Position numbers and translations under genes: made by a program. Under the pieces are notes generated by a model. It did not search any database, was not told where the DNA came from, and saw only the letters and a program-made list of their open reading frames with translations. From assembly GCA_013289665.1 (NCBI GenBank), contig JABCZN010000002.1, positions 1-64,000 on the forward strand: DNA of 64,000 nt. The letters are read 5' to 3'. Source of the DNA: Acidobacteriota bacterium (GTDB taxonomy: Bacteria; Acidobacteriota; Terriglobia; Acidiferrales; UBA7541). Shown here piece after piece: positions 25,012 to 34,836 of the stretch. The stretch's first letter is position 1, and the number at the start of each line of letters is the position of its first letter.

Positions 25012-27978
25012 TTAACGGCCGGCATTGCGCATTTCGACGGCATAGAGCGAACTACGCGCCAGAATGAACAGAGTCTTGCGGTCGGCGCCGCCGAACAGAA
25101 TTTGCGAAGGGCGCTCCGGCACTTCGATGGTACCAATCCGCTCGCCGGCGGGGTTGTAAACGTAAATCTGGCCAGCGGCGATGTAGACGTTGCTTTCGAC
25201 ATCCTCGGCAACACTCTCGCCGCCCACCTCGGCAAACAGCTTGAAATCGTTGAGACTCCCGTCGTCGCCGACTGCGGCGCTGTAGGTATTCTCCTGATTT
25301 TCATCGGCGATGTAGAACCTGCGGCCAGTCGGCGCGGGCGCCAGGCCGAAGGCAAGCAACACATCGTGGATCTTGGAGCCGTAATAGAGTGCGCCGCTGA
25401 CAAAATCTTCTCCTGCGGGGATGAATACGCTCTGATCCAGGGAGACGTATTGATAGGGCTTCTTTTTCAGCCCGGTTGCGGGAAAATCGTTCTCATTGCG
25501 CCAGTAGTCGACAGGAAGAATGGGGGTCATGCCGGGGCGCGGGACGCCTGGCTCGGGCTTGAGCAAGGTGATCTGGTCAAACTCCGTGCCCGGTTTGAAA
25601 GTGTATACAGTTCCCTGCCCTGCGTAGGAAACAACGATCAGGTTGCCGGATTTGTCGAACGCGATCTGGACGGGATCGAGTGAATTTTCGCGGACGACCG
25701 TAAGCTGACGATCGGATGGCGACCAGCGGTAGATGGTTTGCCGCCTGGCATCCACAAAATAAAGGTTGCCGGACGCATCGACCGCGCCACCGGAAATATT
25801 GAAGAAGCCCCCGGCGACTTTTTCGAGCTTGGCGCCAGGAGCCAAAACCGGCGCTGCTTCGCGAGCGCGAGGTGACGGCGGATCACCGGAGAGTGTGAGC
25901 CAGGAAAATTCGCGCCGGCGGATCTCGACGTCATGGGTCTGATCGAAAACCGCGTTGTCAAAAGAAGCCTTGCTGTCGCTGTAGCAATGAACGTTGCGGA
26001 AGCGGATGTTTTTGGAGTTGGACACTTTGATCGCGTAAGGAAATGGCTGGTAGCTGCTGACCACGCGATATATGTGGAAATTGGCGAGGGTGATGTCGCT
26101 CGAATCACGGATGTCGAGCGGCAGGGCGAATCCGCCCTCGCCTCGCTCCTCTTCCGTCTGCAGGGCGTAGATCTGCCAGCCAGAAACGTTGCGCAGAATC
26201 ACTTCGTTGCGGACGTGATGTTCACTCGATAGCTCGTAAATGCGTCCGCTGGTCGAAGTGTTCGAAATGTAGAGACCGGCCTGCGCAAAAGTGCTGGGCG
26301 TCCAGAGGTCGACGAACGTGCCGCCACCGCCGTCGGTGATCCAGAGGCTTGGATACTGGGCGTCCCAGCGGCGATTGATATTGGAATCGGCAGTGTGCGT
26401 GTTGTTGTAGATCTGCTCCCAGACCTTGCGGCGCGCTTCGGGAGTGGCGTCGGGATCCACCGTGCCATGGCCCCCCAGGAACCGCACGTCCTCCACCATC
26501 GAATCCTTGCCGGCCATCCATTTGAGGCCAACAGCGCGCGGATTGATTCCGTTGGTGTAGAGACCGATGCCCGTAACGATGTTCGTGCCGCCGTGGGGAG
26601 CTTCGATCAACGGTTTGGGGCTGCCAACGCCCTGGAAAGCAGGAGTTCCGTCCTGGAGAAAGATGCGTGTGACGCTGGGATGCAGGCCGATAAGAATCGT
26701 GTCGGGGCGGAGAGCGATGGTGTCGGTGACGCGATATTGACCGGAGGGAAAGTAGATGGCTTTGTGCCCGGCGATGCCGTTGCGAATGGCTTGTGTGTCA
26801 TCGGTCGTGCCGTCACCGCGCGCGCCGAGTGTGCGGATGCTGGTCCAGGTGTCGATGGGCGGCAGAGCGCGAATGTCGGATCGGACGGGCTCTGGAAGAA
26901 CGGTCAATGGCGCGGTTTCAAAAACATCCTGAAGGGCGGGGGTCGCGCCGATGTCGTCGAAATGCAGTCCGTGGGAGAAAGTCTTGACCACATACATTGC
27001 CTGCGGGCCGGCCACCTGTTTTCCGCTCTCACGATACGTTGCAAAAACCGGGACCCCGCGGCAGACGATGTTCTCCATGTTGATTTCCGTGCGCGCGCTT
27101 TTCTCATTGCTGATGATTACGGCGGGGCCAGAAATATTTTCCATCCGTCCATCCTTTACCCACAATTCTTCGGAATAGTTTGGATCGATGGAAATCGCGG
27201 TGGGAACATTCTTGAAGCGCGGGCGGACCAGCGTGAGGCCGGCTTCGTGCTCGCGGATCGCGGCCTCGCTCTGGCCTTCGAAGGTGCTGTCAATCACGGT
27301 AAATTGCCAGCCGGGGGAAGGCTTGCGTGTCCAGATGGCGTATTTGCCGCCGAAGAAATGCAGATCGAGGGCGACGTTGCCTCCATCATGAATTCCCGCG
27401 AGGCCGGAGCCGATGTGGAAATCCATGTGCGCGAGGTAGCAGTGCTGTGCGTAGTGGGCGCGAACGCCGACAGCGCCGGGATTTCCATCCTGAATTTCGA
27501 TGTCAACGTTGCTCAGCGCAGAGTAGAAGGTTCCGGGGTTCGCATCCGGAGGAGCCGATTTGCCCGTGCTGTGGCCATCTCCGGAAGGCTGGTTCGTTGT
27601 CGGGCGGCCACCGGTGAAGAAAACCATGTAGGAAGGGCCTTGCTGAAATCCCGGCGTGCTGGCGGCGAGAAGAAGTACTGGCCGCGTTTTTCCATAGCCG
27701 ATGACGCGAATGGACGGCCAGATGTAGATGGTCCTGGTGATGCGATAGCGGCCCGAGGGCAGGAAGAGAATGCCCTGCGTGGTAGTTTCCTGCACCTTGT
27801 TGATGGCTTGCTGCAGGGCGTCAGAATCGTCGGCCGCGCCGTCGGCGTGGACGGGAAATTGATCGGGGGTCAGGTAGACGGCTTTTGCGTCGTCAAGCCG
27901 GACTGGATATTGGGAGTCGGCGCACAAACGAGCGGCTGAAACCCCGAGAACCGCAAGCGCGTAGAATATTTTCCTCAT
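25012..27978 (-). CDS. Tandem beta-helix (GH55/pectate-lyase-3-like) protein
   Basis: A 988-residue secreted protein (signal peptide ending ARLCADS). Two pectate-lyase-3-type beta-helix domains lie in tandem, each opened by a VHADGAADDSDALQQAIN-like motif: residues ~40-330 and again at LGARGDGTTDDTQAIRNGIA (~385-690). This pairing is typical of GH55 exo-glucanases, but a firm GH assignment cannot be made here. The last ~230 residues look like a six-bladed SMP-30/NHL-type propeller (ISGGAVDASGNLYFVDARRQTIYRW, IAFDKSGNLIVVSYAG). It is 30 bp downstream of the TPR gene and probably degrades or binds a polysaccharide. Confidence 0.85.
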   Translation of the reverse strand: MRKIFYALAVLGVSAARLCADSQYPVRLDDAKAVYLTPDQFPVHADGAADDSDALQQAINKVQETTTQGILFLPSGRYRITRTIYIWPSIRVIGYGKTRPVLLLAASTPGFQQGPSYMVFFTGGRPTTNQPSGDGHSTGKSAPPDANPGTFYSALSNVDIEIQDGNPGAVGVRAHYAQHCYLAHMDFHIGSGLAGIHDGGNVALDLHFFGGKYAIWTRKPSPGWQFTVIDSTFEGQSEAAIREHEAGLTLVRPRFKNVPTAISIDPNYSEELWVKDGRMENISGPAVIISNEKSARTEINMENIVCRGVPVFATYRESGKQVAGPQAMYVVKTFSHGLHFDDIGATPALQDVFETAPLTVLPEPVRSDIRALPPIDTWTSIRTLGARGDGTTDDTQAIRNGIAGHKAIYFPSGQYRVTDTIALRPDTILIGLHPSVTRIFLQDGTPAFQGVGSPKPLIEAPHGGTNIVTGIGLYTNGINPRAVGLKWMAGKDSMVEDVRFLGGHGTVDPDATPEARRKVWEQIYNNTHTADSNINRRWDAQYPSLWITDGGGGTFVDLWTPSTFAQAGLYISNTSTSGRIYELSSEHHVRNEVILRNVSGWQIYALQTEEERGEGGFALPLDIRDSSDITLANFHIYRVVSSYQPFPYAIKVSNSKNIRFRNVHCYSDSKASFDNAVFDQTHDVEIRRREFSWLTLSGDPPSPRAREAAPVLAPGAKLEKVAGGFFNISGGAVDASGNLYFVDARRQTIYRWSPSDRQLTVVRENSLDPVQIAFDKSGNLIVVSYAGQGTVYTFKPGTEFDQITLLKPEPGVPRPGMTPILPVDYWRNENDFPATGLKKKPYQYVSLDQSVFIPAGEDFVSGALYYGSKIHDVLLAFGLAPAPTGRRFYIADENQENTYSAAVGDDGSLNDFKLFAEVGGESVAEDVESNVYIAAGQIYVYNPAGERIGTIEVPERPSQILFGGADRKTLFILARSSLYAVEMRNAGR

Positions 27979-28008
27979 GCGAGAACCTCGTTGATGATTT
28001 GCTCTTCC

Positions 28009-29211
28009 CTACTGTTGGCGCGCGTCTTCATCCTCGTGGACTTTCTTGTCCGGCTCCAGGCGCATCTGGCGGTAAACCTCGCGGAGCTTTTCTTTCATCT
28101 CCTTGTATTTCTGATATTGGGCGATCTCGCGTTTTGCGTCTTCGGCGCGGCCCATCTGCCGGTAGATGGTGCTCAGCCGGAAATGGGCGACCGCGCTGGT
28201 GGGATCGAGCTTCACGGCGTTCTCCAGAAGCGGCAGTGCCTTTTCGGGTTGATTCATGGCCATGAGAGCTTTTGCGAGGCCAATGTTGGCTTCTGGATCG
28301 GCGGGCTGCAGCTTTAGGGCGCGCTGGTAGTGTTCTAAGGAACCGGCGGTATCGCCTTTTGCCGCGGCCAGGTCGCCCAAGCGGCATTCGGATTTTTCGT
28401 CGAAGGGATCGACGGCCAGGGCCGCTCTGTATTCGAGCTCGGCCTGTTGGGGAGCGTCGGGAGTTGAAGAAGTGTTGAGCATCTCGGCGAGTTCGAAGTG
28501 CAGACCCGGCAGGTTCGGCTCAAGCTTCAGGGCCTCGCGGTAGTTGGCGATGGCTTCGGCCGTGTTCCCCTGGCGGGCGAGTTCGTGGGCCATCATTTGG
28601 TGTGTGCGGGCGGAATTGGGGGCGACCACAATCAGACTGAGCCTGGCTTCGTCGGCCAGATCGGAATAGAGCCGGTAGGCGGTGTAGAGGGTTTCGACGT
28701 TGGCGGGATCCAGTTCGCGCAGCACGCTCACGGTCGCGGCGGCCTTGTCCATTTCGCCCGTTTTTGAATAGATGTCGATCAATTCCATGCCGGCATCAAT
28801 GCGAATCTTTTGTTCCTTCAGCTTAGGAAAAGCTTTCTCCAGATCGCCCGTTGCGGCGTGGAGGTCTCCGGAACGCTTTTCCGCCATGCCGAGGAGGGCC
28901 TGAATTTTTGCTAGTGACGGCTGCATCTTCAGCGCCGCGCGCAATTGCGGAATGGCATCGGTGTAGGCTCCCTGGAAGAAGAGCAAAACGCCGAGATTGC
29001 CGCGGGCGTCGGCGTTGCTGGGTTCGAGGGCGACGATGGCTTTGAATTCGGGTACGGCGAGGTCGGGCCTGTTTTCCCGGAGATATTCCTGGGCTTTGCG
29101 GGTGTGTTCCTGGACTTGCTGCTGAGGGCTGGGAGCGGATTGCGAAAAGCAGGGGACGGCGGCCGTAAGGAGCAGAGCGAAGAGAGAAAGGGTCCTTTTT
29201 AATTTCCGCAT
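28009..29211 (-). CDS. Exported TPR protein
   Basis: A 400-residue protein with a signal peptide (RTLSLFALLLTAAVPCFSQS) followed by about nine tetratricopeptide repeats, for example AQEYLRENRPDLAVPEFKAIVALEPSNADARGNLGVLLFFQGAY and NYREALKLEPNLPGLHFELAEML. The charged C-terminus is KKVHEDEDARQQ. It is a scaffold, not an enzyme, and heads the TPR-beta-helix-CRTAC1 operon. The ATG at 29211 is used; a -10-like TATACT ends 6 bases before it, so its message may be leaderless. A terminator for the receptor gene lies just upstream. Confidence 0.88.
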   Translation of the reverse strand: MRKLKRTLSLFALLLTAAVPCFSQSAPSPQQQVQEHTRKAQEYLRENRPDLAVPEFKAIVALEPSNADARGNLGVLLFFQGAYTDAIPQLRAALKMQPSLAKIQALLGMAEKRSGDLHAATGDLEKAFPKLKEQKIRIDAGMELIDIYSKTGEMDKAAATVSVLRELDPANVETLYTAYRLYSDLADEARLSLIVVAPNSARTHQMMAHELARQGNTAEAIANYREALKLEPNLPGLHFELAEMLNTSSTPDAPQQAELEYRAALAVDPFDEKSECRLGDLAAAKGDTAGSLEHYQRALKLQPADPEANIGLAKALMAMNQPEKALPLLENAVKLDPTSAVAHFRLSTIYRQMGRAEDAKREIAQYQKYKEMKEKLREVYRQMRLEPDKKVHEDEDARQQ

Positions 29212-29223
29212 ATTGCTAGTATA
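29211..29223 (-). promoter_or_regulatory. -10 element abutting the TPR gene start
   Basis: On the minus strand TATACT is followed by AGCAAT and then ATG, which places the expected transcription start at the start codon. No clear -35 is visible. Confidence 0.35.
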
Positions 29224-29260
29224 CGGCGAGTGAATGGCCATTCGCGTTCAGGTCGCCGAG

Positions 29261-29295
29261 AAAAAAAGGAGGACGGCGATGTTCCGCCGTCCTCC
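29261..29295 (-). terminator. Rho-independent terminator of the TonB receptor gene
   Basis: Perfect 11-bp stem GGAGGACGGCG / CGCCGTCCTCC (29268-29278 with 29285-29295), a 6-base loop, and on the minus strand a run of seven T. It lies 20 bp after the receptor stop codon and before the TPR operon, so the two are separate transcription units. Confidence 0.9.
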
Positions 29296-29315
29296 CCTCG
29301 ACGTGGGGTTGAAAG

Positions 29316-32300
29316 TTAGAAAGAGAAGCGAGCCGCTAGTTGGCCGCTGCGCGGGGCAACCGTGGTGCCATTCTGCGTTAGTGATCCGTCAATCCTCCCA
29401 AAGTTGCCTTGTGAGATGTCGCGTTGAGGAGGCTCAAAGCTGGGATGATTGAACGCGTTGACGAAGTCGGCCCGAAGTTGCAAACCGTAGCGCTCTTTAA
29501 AGCGGAATTCTTTAGCCAGGGACAGGTTGATGACTTTCAGATCCGGGCCGCGCAACGTATTTCTACCTAGCGTCCCGAAGGTGAAGTTGGTTTGTGTCGG
29601 ATGCGTGAATGCAGCGGGGTTGAGGTAGGCGATACCCTGAGTACCCGCGGGGACGGCGGGGATATTGGCAAAGGGGTTGCTGACCTCAGTAAGATAGAGG
29701 GTGCAGCCGTTCCCACACTGCGAGTTGTTATCCTTCCCATTGCCGTCAATGACCGTAAACGGATTTCCACTCTGGGCGATGAATGTTCCGGATAGGCGCC
29801 ACCCACCAGCGACAATGTTTGTCACTTCATTATGGTTGAGATATTGCTTGCCTTGCCCAAAAGGCAGTTCGTAAGAGACGATGCCCTTAAAGGCATTCGG
29901 GATGTCAAAGTTGGAATTGCCGTAATTGGCGGCCGGGTTATTCCCGATCTGCCAGTTCTGGGTTCCACCTCGGTTGCCCCATCCGGAGGAATCCTGCTCG
30001 TCCAGAAAGTGCGACCAGACGTAGTTAGCCTGGAAGGTCAACCCATAGGAATAGCGCTTGGTGACACCAATTTGCAGCGCATTGTATCTGGAGATCGCGT
30101 TGTAGTTGTTTCCGCCTATGCCTCCGAACAAGGGGTAGGGGCGCTGAGCCTGCGTGGTGATGCCCGCTGCCAAAACGGTTGGGTCGGTGATTTGGTTGAG
30201 ATCCGTCGGGAACTGCAGGTTGCTGCCGTGGCTGCCCACATAGGCGATTGATGCGGCGTAATCATGCGCGAACTGGTGCTCAACGCTCACCGTCCATTCG
30301 TTGATTCTGGCTACCGGGACTCTATACGGAGTGTAGGTCACACCTTGCGGGTTGGCCGGCGTGATGTAGGTCAGGGGCTGTCTCGCGGCCGGCGACCCGA
30401 CAACATAGTTGAGGATTGGACCCGCCGTTGCAGCAGAGGCAGAAAGGGAGATCAGTGGATTGGCGGTTTGCCCGTTGTTCGGATCCGTCGCGTCGCCGTG
30501 ACTCCTACCGGTTGAACCAGCGCCCAGTCCCTGGCCGTAAGTATCTTCGCTGAAGTTATAAGAATACATGCCAAAACCAGCGCGAACCGTGGTGTTCTTG
30601 AACATGGTTGGGCTCCACGCGAAACCCACGCGAGGCAGAAAAGTGTTGTAGACCGGCTTCTGCAGGGTGGTTCTGTCAATCTGGCCGCCAAACCACAACG
30701 AGCCAAGCGCACCGTTAAACGGATTCACGATGTTTGGATCGAAGCCGCCAATGGCATTGTGCAACTCGCTCATGCCCGTCGTCGCTTCATAACGCAAGCC
30801 AAGGTTGACGGTGAGGTTCGGAAGCACCTTGTAGTCGTCCTGAACAAAAAGCTGCGGGTCTTTGATGCGCATGTAGGTCACGGCCTGGTTTGTCGCTGAC
30901 CAGTTATGTACGTCGCCCAGTAGAAAGTCGGCGAGGCCCGCGCCGCCGGCACCGGCACTCTGAGTGTAAGCGCCGGTGAAGGTGAACTGTCCCGCGTCAA
31001 CGTTACCCCATGGGGTAGTGTTGCCTTGGCCCATGAGTACTTCGACGCCGAAGTGGAGGATGTGCCGGCCCTTGATCAGGGTCACCACGTCCGACGGGTC
31101 ATAGAGATTTTCGATGTAGATGGCGTTCGTGCCGGGCTGTATAGACGTACAGCAACCGCCGTTAATGTTAAACGTCGGGAAAATATTCGCCTTCGCATAC
31201 TGAAGACCCAGCGTAGTGGCGGAATTGAATCCGAGGGACTGGGGCACGAACCAGTTGCCCTGCTTCGTATAACCCATACGGAACTCGTTCACGGTCGTTG
31301 GGTTGATGGTCCACGTATCGGAAAGCTGCACGTTGTAGCCGTCGATGTCTCCGGAGAAACAGTTGATCGGGCAAGGCCACTGATTGAAGTTCTCGCCCGG
31401 GTTGTTCTTCGCCGTCACCGAGAAGGTAACGCGATTGTTCTTCGTCAAATCATAGTCGATGCGACCGAAGTAACGAAGATTCGGGTTGGAGGACGGGGAC
31501 AAAAAGAAAAAATTGTTGGTTGTTGCACCAGGGCCACCAAAGTTCGGCAAGGGATAGAAGTTCGAGCTCAAGATCTTTGCCGCTACCGGGTCGACCCTAT
31601 TGCCCGGAATGATGTTGCCTGGGAATGGGCTTCGTACCCCACCTGCTGTGGTCGTCGCGGGATCGTAAATGGTTATCGGGTTGCCCTTGGAGTCCGTGAG
31701 ACCGGAAAAATCGAAAGCGCCTGGATTGGCTGTCCCCATGCCTCGTTCCGCTAGCGTGGGAACATTGCTGAAGTGCGGGTTGCCGCTGCCATTGTTCGTA
31801 ATTTTGTCACGGACGAAGAAGAAGAAGAGCTTGTTCTTGATGATGGGGCCGCCCACGGAGCCACCCCACTCGTTATACCGCAGGCTGGGTTTTGCCTCGC
31901 CGGGGGTACTAAAATACGGCCTGGCGTTCAGAACGTCGTTCTGCCAATACTCATACGCGGAACCATGAAAGCTGTTGCTGCCGCTCTTGCTGATCTGGTT
32001 GAACACCGCGCCGCCAATGCCGTATTGCGCGGAGAAAGAAGAGGTTGTGATCTGGACTTCCGAAATGCTCTCGAAGATGGAGTTGTCAACGTTGCCGCTG
32101 ACGGGCAGTACGACGGTCGCGCCATCGGCGAGGAAGTTGGCGTAATTGGGGAGATTACCGTTGATGGAAATTGCGTCACCCGCGTTGTACGCGCCGCTGC
32201 CTTCGGAGGAGGGTTGTGACGGTGCGCTGGATGCTCCGGGAAGAAAGATATTGAAATTGGCCCAGTCGTTGCCTGTGATGCCCGCGCCGAGCTGCGGCAG

Positions 32301-32738
32301 ATCGTTGAGCGTCTTTGCCTCCATAATGGTGCCCTGCTGACCGGACTCGGTCTGCAGCAACGGAGCGCCGGCATCTTCCACCGTGATCACTTCGGAAACT
32401 TTGCCGACTTCGAGCGTAGCATCCACGGTGATAATGGAAACCTGCAGGACGATGGGACCGTGGGTAGTCTTCTTAAACCCTTCTTTTGAAAAGGTGAGCG
32501 TATAATTCCCCGGCCGCGTGGAAACCGTATCGTAGATACCGTTCGCGTTGGTAACAAAGTCCTTGACCTCGCCGGTATCAATGTTGCTCAGCGTGACCGT
32601 TGCCCCAGCGACTGCCGCGCCCGAAGAATCCATAACCGTGCCGCGGATATCGCCCGAGTTCGTATTCTGGGCAAAACCGGCACCTGCCGCGCAAAACAGA
32701 CACAGGAGTGCCAAGACACAGCGAAATGCGTATTTCAT
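29316..32738 (-). CDS. Oar-like TonB-dependent receptor
   Basis: A 1,140-residue outer-membrane receptor. The ATG at 32738 has GGGAGGA upstream and yields a signal peptide (MKYAFRCVLALLCLFCAAGA). Residues ~28-110 are a carboxypeptidase-regulatory-like domain (GDIRGTVMDSSGAAVAGATVTL, GIYDTVSTRPGNYTLTFSKEGF). A plug domain follows (SGNVDNSIFESISEVQITTSSFSAQYG), then the large beta barrel that ends in Phe (LAARFSF), as outer-membrane barrels do. In Acidobacteria such proteins stand in for SusC-type glycan importers. It is divergent from the GH30 gene, with three operator-like palindromes between them, and has its own strong terminator. Confidence 0.93.
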   Translation of the reverse strand: MKYAFRCVLALLCLFCAAGAGFAQNTNSGDIRGTVMDSSGAAVAGATVTLSNIDTGEVKDFVTNANGIYDTVSTRPGNYTLTFSKEGFKKTTHGPIVLQVSIITVDATLEVGKVSEVITVEDAGAPLLQTESGQQGTIMEAKTLNDLPQLGAGITGNDWANFNIFLPGASSAPSQPSSEGSGAYNAGDAISINGNLPNYANFLADGATVVLPVSGNVDNSIFESISEVQITTSSFSAQYGIGGAVFNQISKSGSNSFHGSAYEYWQNDVLNARPYFSTPGEAKPSLRYNEWGGSVGGPIIKNKLFFFFVRDKITNNGSGNPHFSNVPTLAERGMGTANPGAFDFSGLTDSKGNPITIYDPATTTAGGVRSPFPGNIIPGNRVDPVAAKILSSNFYPLPNFGGPGATTNNFFFLSPSSNPNLRYFGRIDYDLTKNNRVTFSVTAKNNPGENFNQWPCPINCFSGDIDGYNVQLSDTWTINPTTVNEFRMGYTKQGNWFVPQSLGFNSATTLGLQYAKANIFPTFNINGGCCTSIQPGTNAIYIENLYDPSDVVTLIKGRHILHFGVEVLMGQGNTTPWGNVDAGQFTFTGAYTQSAGAGGAGLADFLLGDVHNWSATNQAVTYMRIKDPQLFVQDDYKVLPNLTVNLGLRYEATTGMSELHNAIGGFDPNIVNPFNGALGSLWFGGQIDRTTLQKPVYNTFLPRVGFAWSPTMFKNTTVRAGFGMYSYNFSEDTYGQGLGAGSTGRSHGDATDPNNGQTANPLISLSASAATAGPILNYVVGSPAARQPLTYITPANPQGVTYTPYRVPVARINEWTVSVEHQFAHDYAASIAYVGSHGSNLQFPTDLNQITDPTVLAAGITTQAQRPYPLFGGIGGNNYNAISRYNALQIGVTKRYSYGLTFQANYVWSHFLDEQDSSGWGNRGGTQNWQIGNNPAANYGNSNFDIPNAFKGIVSYELPFGQGKQYLNHNEVTNIVAGGWRLSGTFIAQSGNPFTVIDGNGKDNNSQCGNGCTLYLTEVSNPFANIPAVPAGTQGIAYLNPAAFTHPTQTNFTFGTLGRNTLRGPDLKVINLSLAKEFRFKERYGLQLRADFVNAFNHPSFEPPQRDISQGNFGRIDGSLTQNGTTVAPRSGQLAARFSF

Positions 32739-32859
32739 ATTGTTAGATCCTCCCCACCGGCTTGAGATCAACACCCCAACAAACAACCCGACCAAGACCA
32801 TGCCCCTGATTACCTGCCACGTCCCGTCCCCCGGGAGGTTTCTTGTTCCCAGCAGGATA

Positions 32860-32873
32860 GACAAACGGTTGTC
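32860..32873 (-). promoter_or_regulatory. LacI-type operator candidate 1
   Basis: GACAAACGGTTGTC: arms GACAA/TTGTC around a central CG, the usual symmetry of LacI-family sites. It lies 122 bp upstream of the receptor start. Confidence 0.6.
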
Positions 32874-32967
32874 TTCAAACAATCAGGAGATGCGCGGACT
32901 TACTCTGGGCGCATTACAATCCGTTTACTTATGGTTGTCAAGCAAAAAATGTGATAAAAGGCAGTCA

Positions 32968-32981
32968 GGTAATCGATTGTC
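32968..32981. promoter_or_regulatory. LacI-type operator candidate 2
   Basis: GGTAATCGATTGTC matches the GACAAnCGnTTGTC pattern at 10 of the 12 defined positions; the left arm is weaker. It sits midway between the receptor and GH30 genes. Confidence 0.45.
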
Positions 32982-33066
32982 TGCAATTTCTTGCCGTCGG
33001 CGCCCCGGAACAGCCCGGGGTGCTGAAATTTTTGTTGTCTTTGGGGCGCAGGTCGGATAGTTTGCG

Positions 33067-33080
33067 GACAATCGTTTGTT
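33067..33080 (+). promoter_or_regulatory. LacI-type operator candidate 3
   Basis: GACAATCGTTTGTT matches the pattern at 11 of 12 defined positions. It lies 61 bp before the preferred GH30 start, where it could control that gene. Confidence 0.55.
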
Positions 33081-33140
33081 TAAAGGGTGCTTTTCAGTAA
33101 GAGGCCGGATACGTGATTTTGTATTTTGTCGAGGGGACCC

Positions 33141-34544
33141 ATGCCACCGCGCAATCGAAGAGAGTTTCTGAAACTCGCCGCCGCAACCGCGGTAGCCGCA
33201 AACAGCCCGTTCAGTTGGGCCAGTACTCCCACCCGGGTCCGCGCCTGGGCAACCTCTCAGGACCGCCGGCTGCAGGAAATCAAGCTGCCCGCCTGGCGGA
33301 AGGCCGCGCCGGCAGCAAGCTCCGGGATCCAGATTGACCCGAGCGCCCGCTACCAGGAGATTCTGGGGTTCGGTGCGGCCTTTACGGACGCCTCGTGCTA
33401 TCTGCTATCTGAGCTTGCGGCGGACAAGCGCCATGCTTTGCTGGCCGACTTGCTGGGGCCGGAGGGGCTGAGGCTTTCTGTCGGGCGCACCTGCATCGGG
33501 GCCAGCGACTACTCCCGCTATCCGTACAGCTTTGATGACAGCACGGATCCCGATCCGGATTTGCGCAAATTCACGATTGAACACGATCGCGACTACATCC
33601 TGCCAACGCTGCGCGAGGCGCAGAAACTCAATCAGGACTTGTATCTTATTTCCTCCCCTTGGAGCCCTCCCGGCTGGATGAAAGCGAGCGGCTCGCTCCT
33701 AGGCGGCTCGATGCGCAAGAAATATCTTCCCGCTTATGCGGAATACTTTCTGAAGTTCCTGCAAAGTTATTCGGAGGAAGGGGTGAAGATTCGCGCGGTC
33801 ACAACGCAAAACGAAGTGGATACGGACCAGGACGGGCGCATGCCCGCGGCGCTTTGGGGTCAGGAATACGAAATTGATTTCATCAAGAACCACCTCGGCC
33901 CGGCCATTGAGCGAGCTTCGCTCGATACGAAGATCTGGATTCTCGACCACAACTATAATTTGTGGGGCCGGGTGATGGATGAATTGAGCGATCCGGCCTT
34001 ATGCAAGTACGTCGAGGGAGTTGCATGGCACGGCTATATGGGCAAACCGGAAGCCATGGCTCGCGTGCACGAAGCCTTCCCCGCGATGAGCAATTACTGG
34101 ACCGAGGGAGGGCCGGACTATAGGAACGCGGACTACGCGACCGACTGGGCCAAGTGGTCGCACACGTTCACTGACATATTGCGGAACTGGGCACGCTGCA
34201 TCGTGGGGTGGAACCTGGTTCTCGACGAGAAGGGGCGGCCGAACATCGGGCCGTTCTCCTGCGGTGGGCTAGTGACCCTGGATTCGCAGACGCACGAAGT
34301 GAAGCCCAGCGGCCAGTATTGGGCCTTCGCGCATTATTCCAAGCTGGTCGTGAGGGGAGCGCACGTGATCGGGTCCCAGGGAACGCTCGCTGACATTGAT
34401 CATGTGGCCTTTGAAAACCCCGACGGAAGCCGCGTGCTTGTGCTTACCAATCAGGGAGCGGAGCAGAAGGTGGAATGCGTCGAAGGAACCCGGGCGATCG
34501 ATTTGACTCTGGACCCGGGGTCGATCACCACGCTCCAGTGGTAG
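33141..34544 (+). CDS. GH30 glycoside hydrolase, Tat-exported
   Basis: A 467-residue family-30 glycosidase (glucosylceramidase-like). The ATG at 33141 follows GAGGGGA and gives a twin-arginine signal (NRREFLKLAAATAVAA), so the enzyme is exported folded. The catalytic barrel has GFGAAFTDASCYLL, LISSPWSPPGWMK, the acid/base E225 in TTQNEVDTDQ and the nucleophile E322 in NYWTEGGPDY. A C-terminal beta domain closes the chain (VVRGAHVIGSQG, VLVLTNQGAEQKVECVEG). It probably cleaves beta-1,6- or beta-1,3-linked glucans or glucosides. It lies between the receptor and LacI genes, as in a glycan-use locus. Confidence 0.93.
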   Translation: MPPRNRREFLKLAAATAVAANSPFSWASTPTRVRAWATSQDRRLQEIKLPAWRKAAPAASSGIQIDPSARYQEILGFGAAFTDASCYLLSELAADKRHALLADLLGPEGLRLSVGRTCIGASDYSRYPYSFDDSTDPDPDLRKFTIEHDRDYILPTLREAQKLNQDLYLISSPWSPPGWMKASGSLLGGSMRKKYLPAYAEYFLKFLQSYSEEGVKIRAVTTQNEVDTDQDGRMPAALWGQEYEIDFIKNHLGPAIERASLDTKIWILDHNYNLWGRVMDELSDPALCKYVEGVAWHGYMGKPEAMARVHEAFPAMSNYWTEGGPDYRNADYATDWAKWSHTFTDILRNWARCIVGWNLVLDEKGRPNIGPFSCGGLVTLDSQTHEVKPSGQYWAFAHYSKLVVRGAHVIGSQGTLADIDHVAFENPDGSRVLVLTNQGAEQKVECVEGTRAIDLTLDPGSITTLQW

Positions 34545-34836
34545 CTCCAGACTGAGCCGAGTCAGACCAGGAATGGGACGCGGGGATTCTGCGTGTTAGC
34601 GAAGAGTAGCGGAAGCTGCGTTCCCCGAGAAAACATCCGACAGGCAACCCACACCTGACAAAAAACCTGCGCTTTGAGTTAAGATTCACCCGACAAGAGA
34701 ACCGCGAGCATTCCCTCGCGTCGAGGATTCTGTTTCTTCCAAGAATGAATCCGGTCTAACGGCCAGGCGTCTTTGCCGGGAATGTTTCGCCGGCCGGGTT
34801 GGTCAGGCAGAGAGCCTATAAAGGATTCACACCGCT

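Noticed and set aside
26395..27939. 514-codon plus-strand frame
   Set aside because: It is antisense to the beta-helix gene, whose signal peptide and repeated domains are clear.
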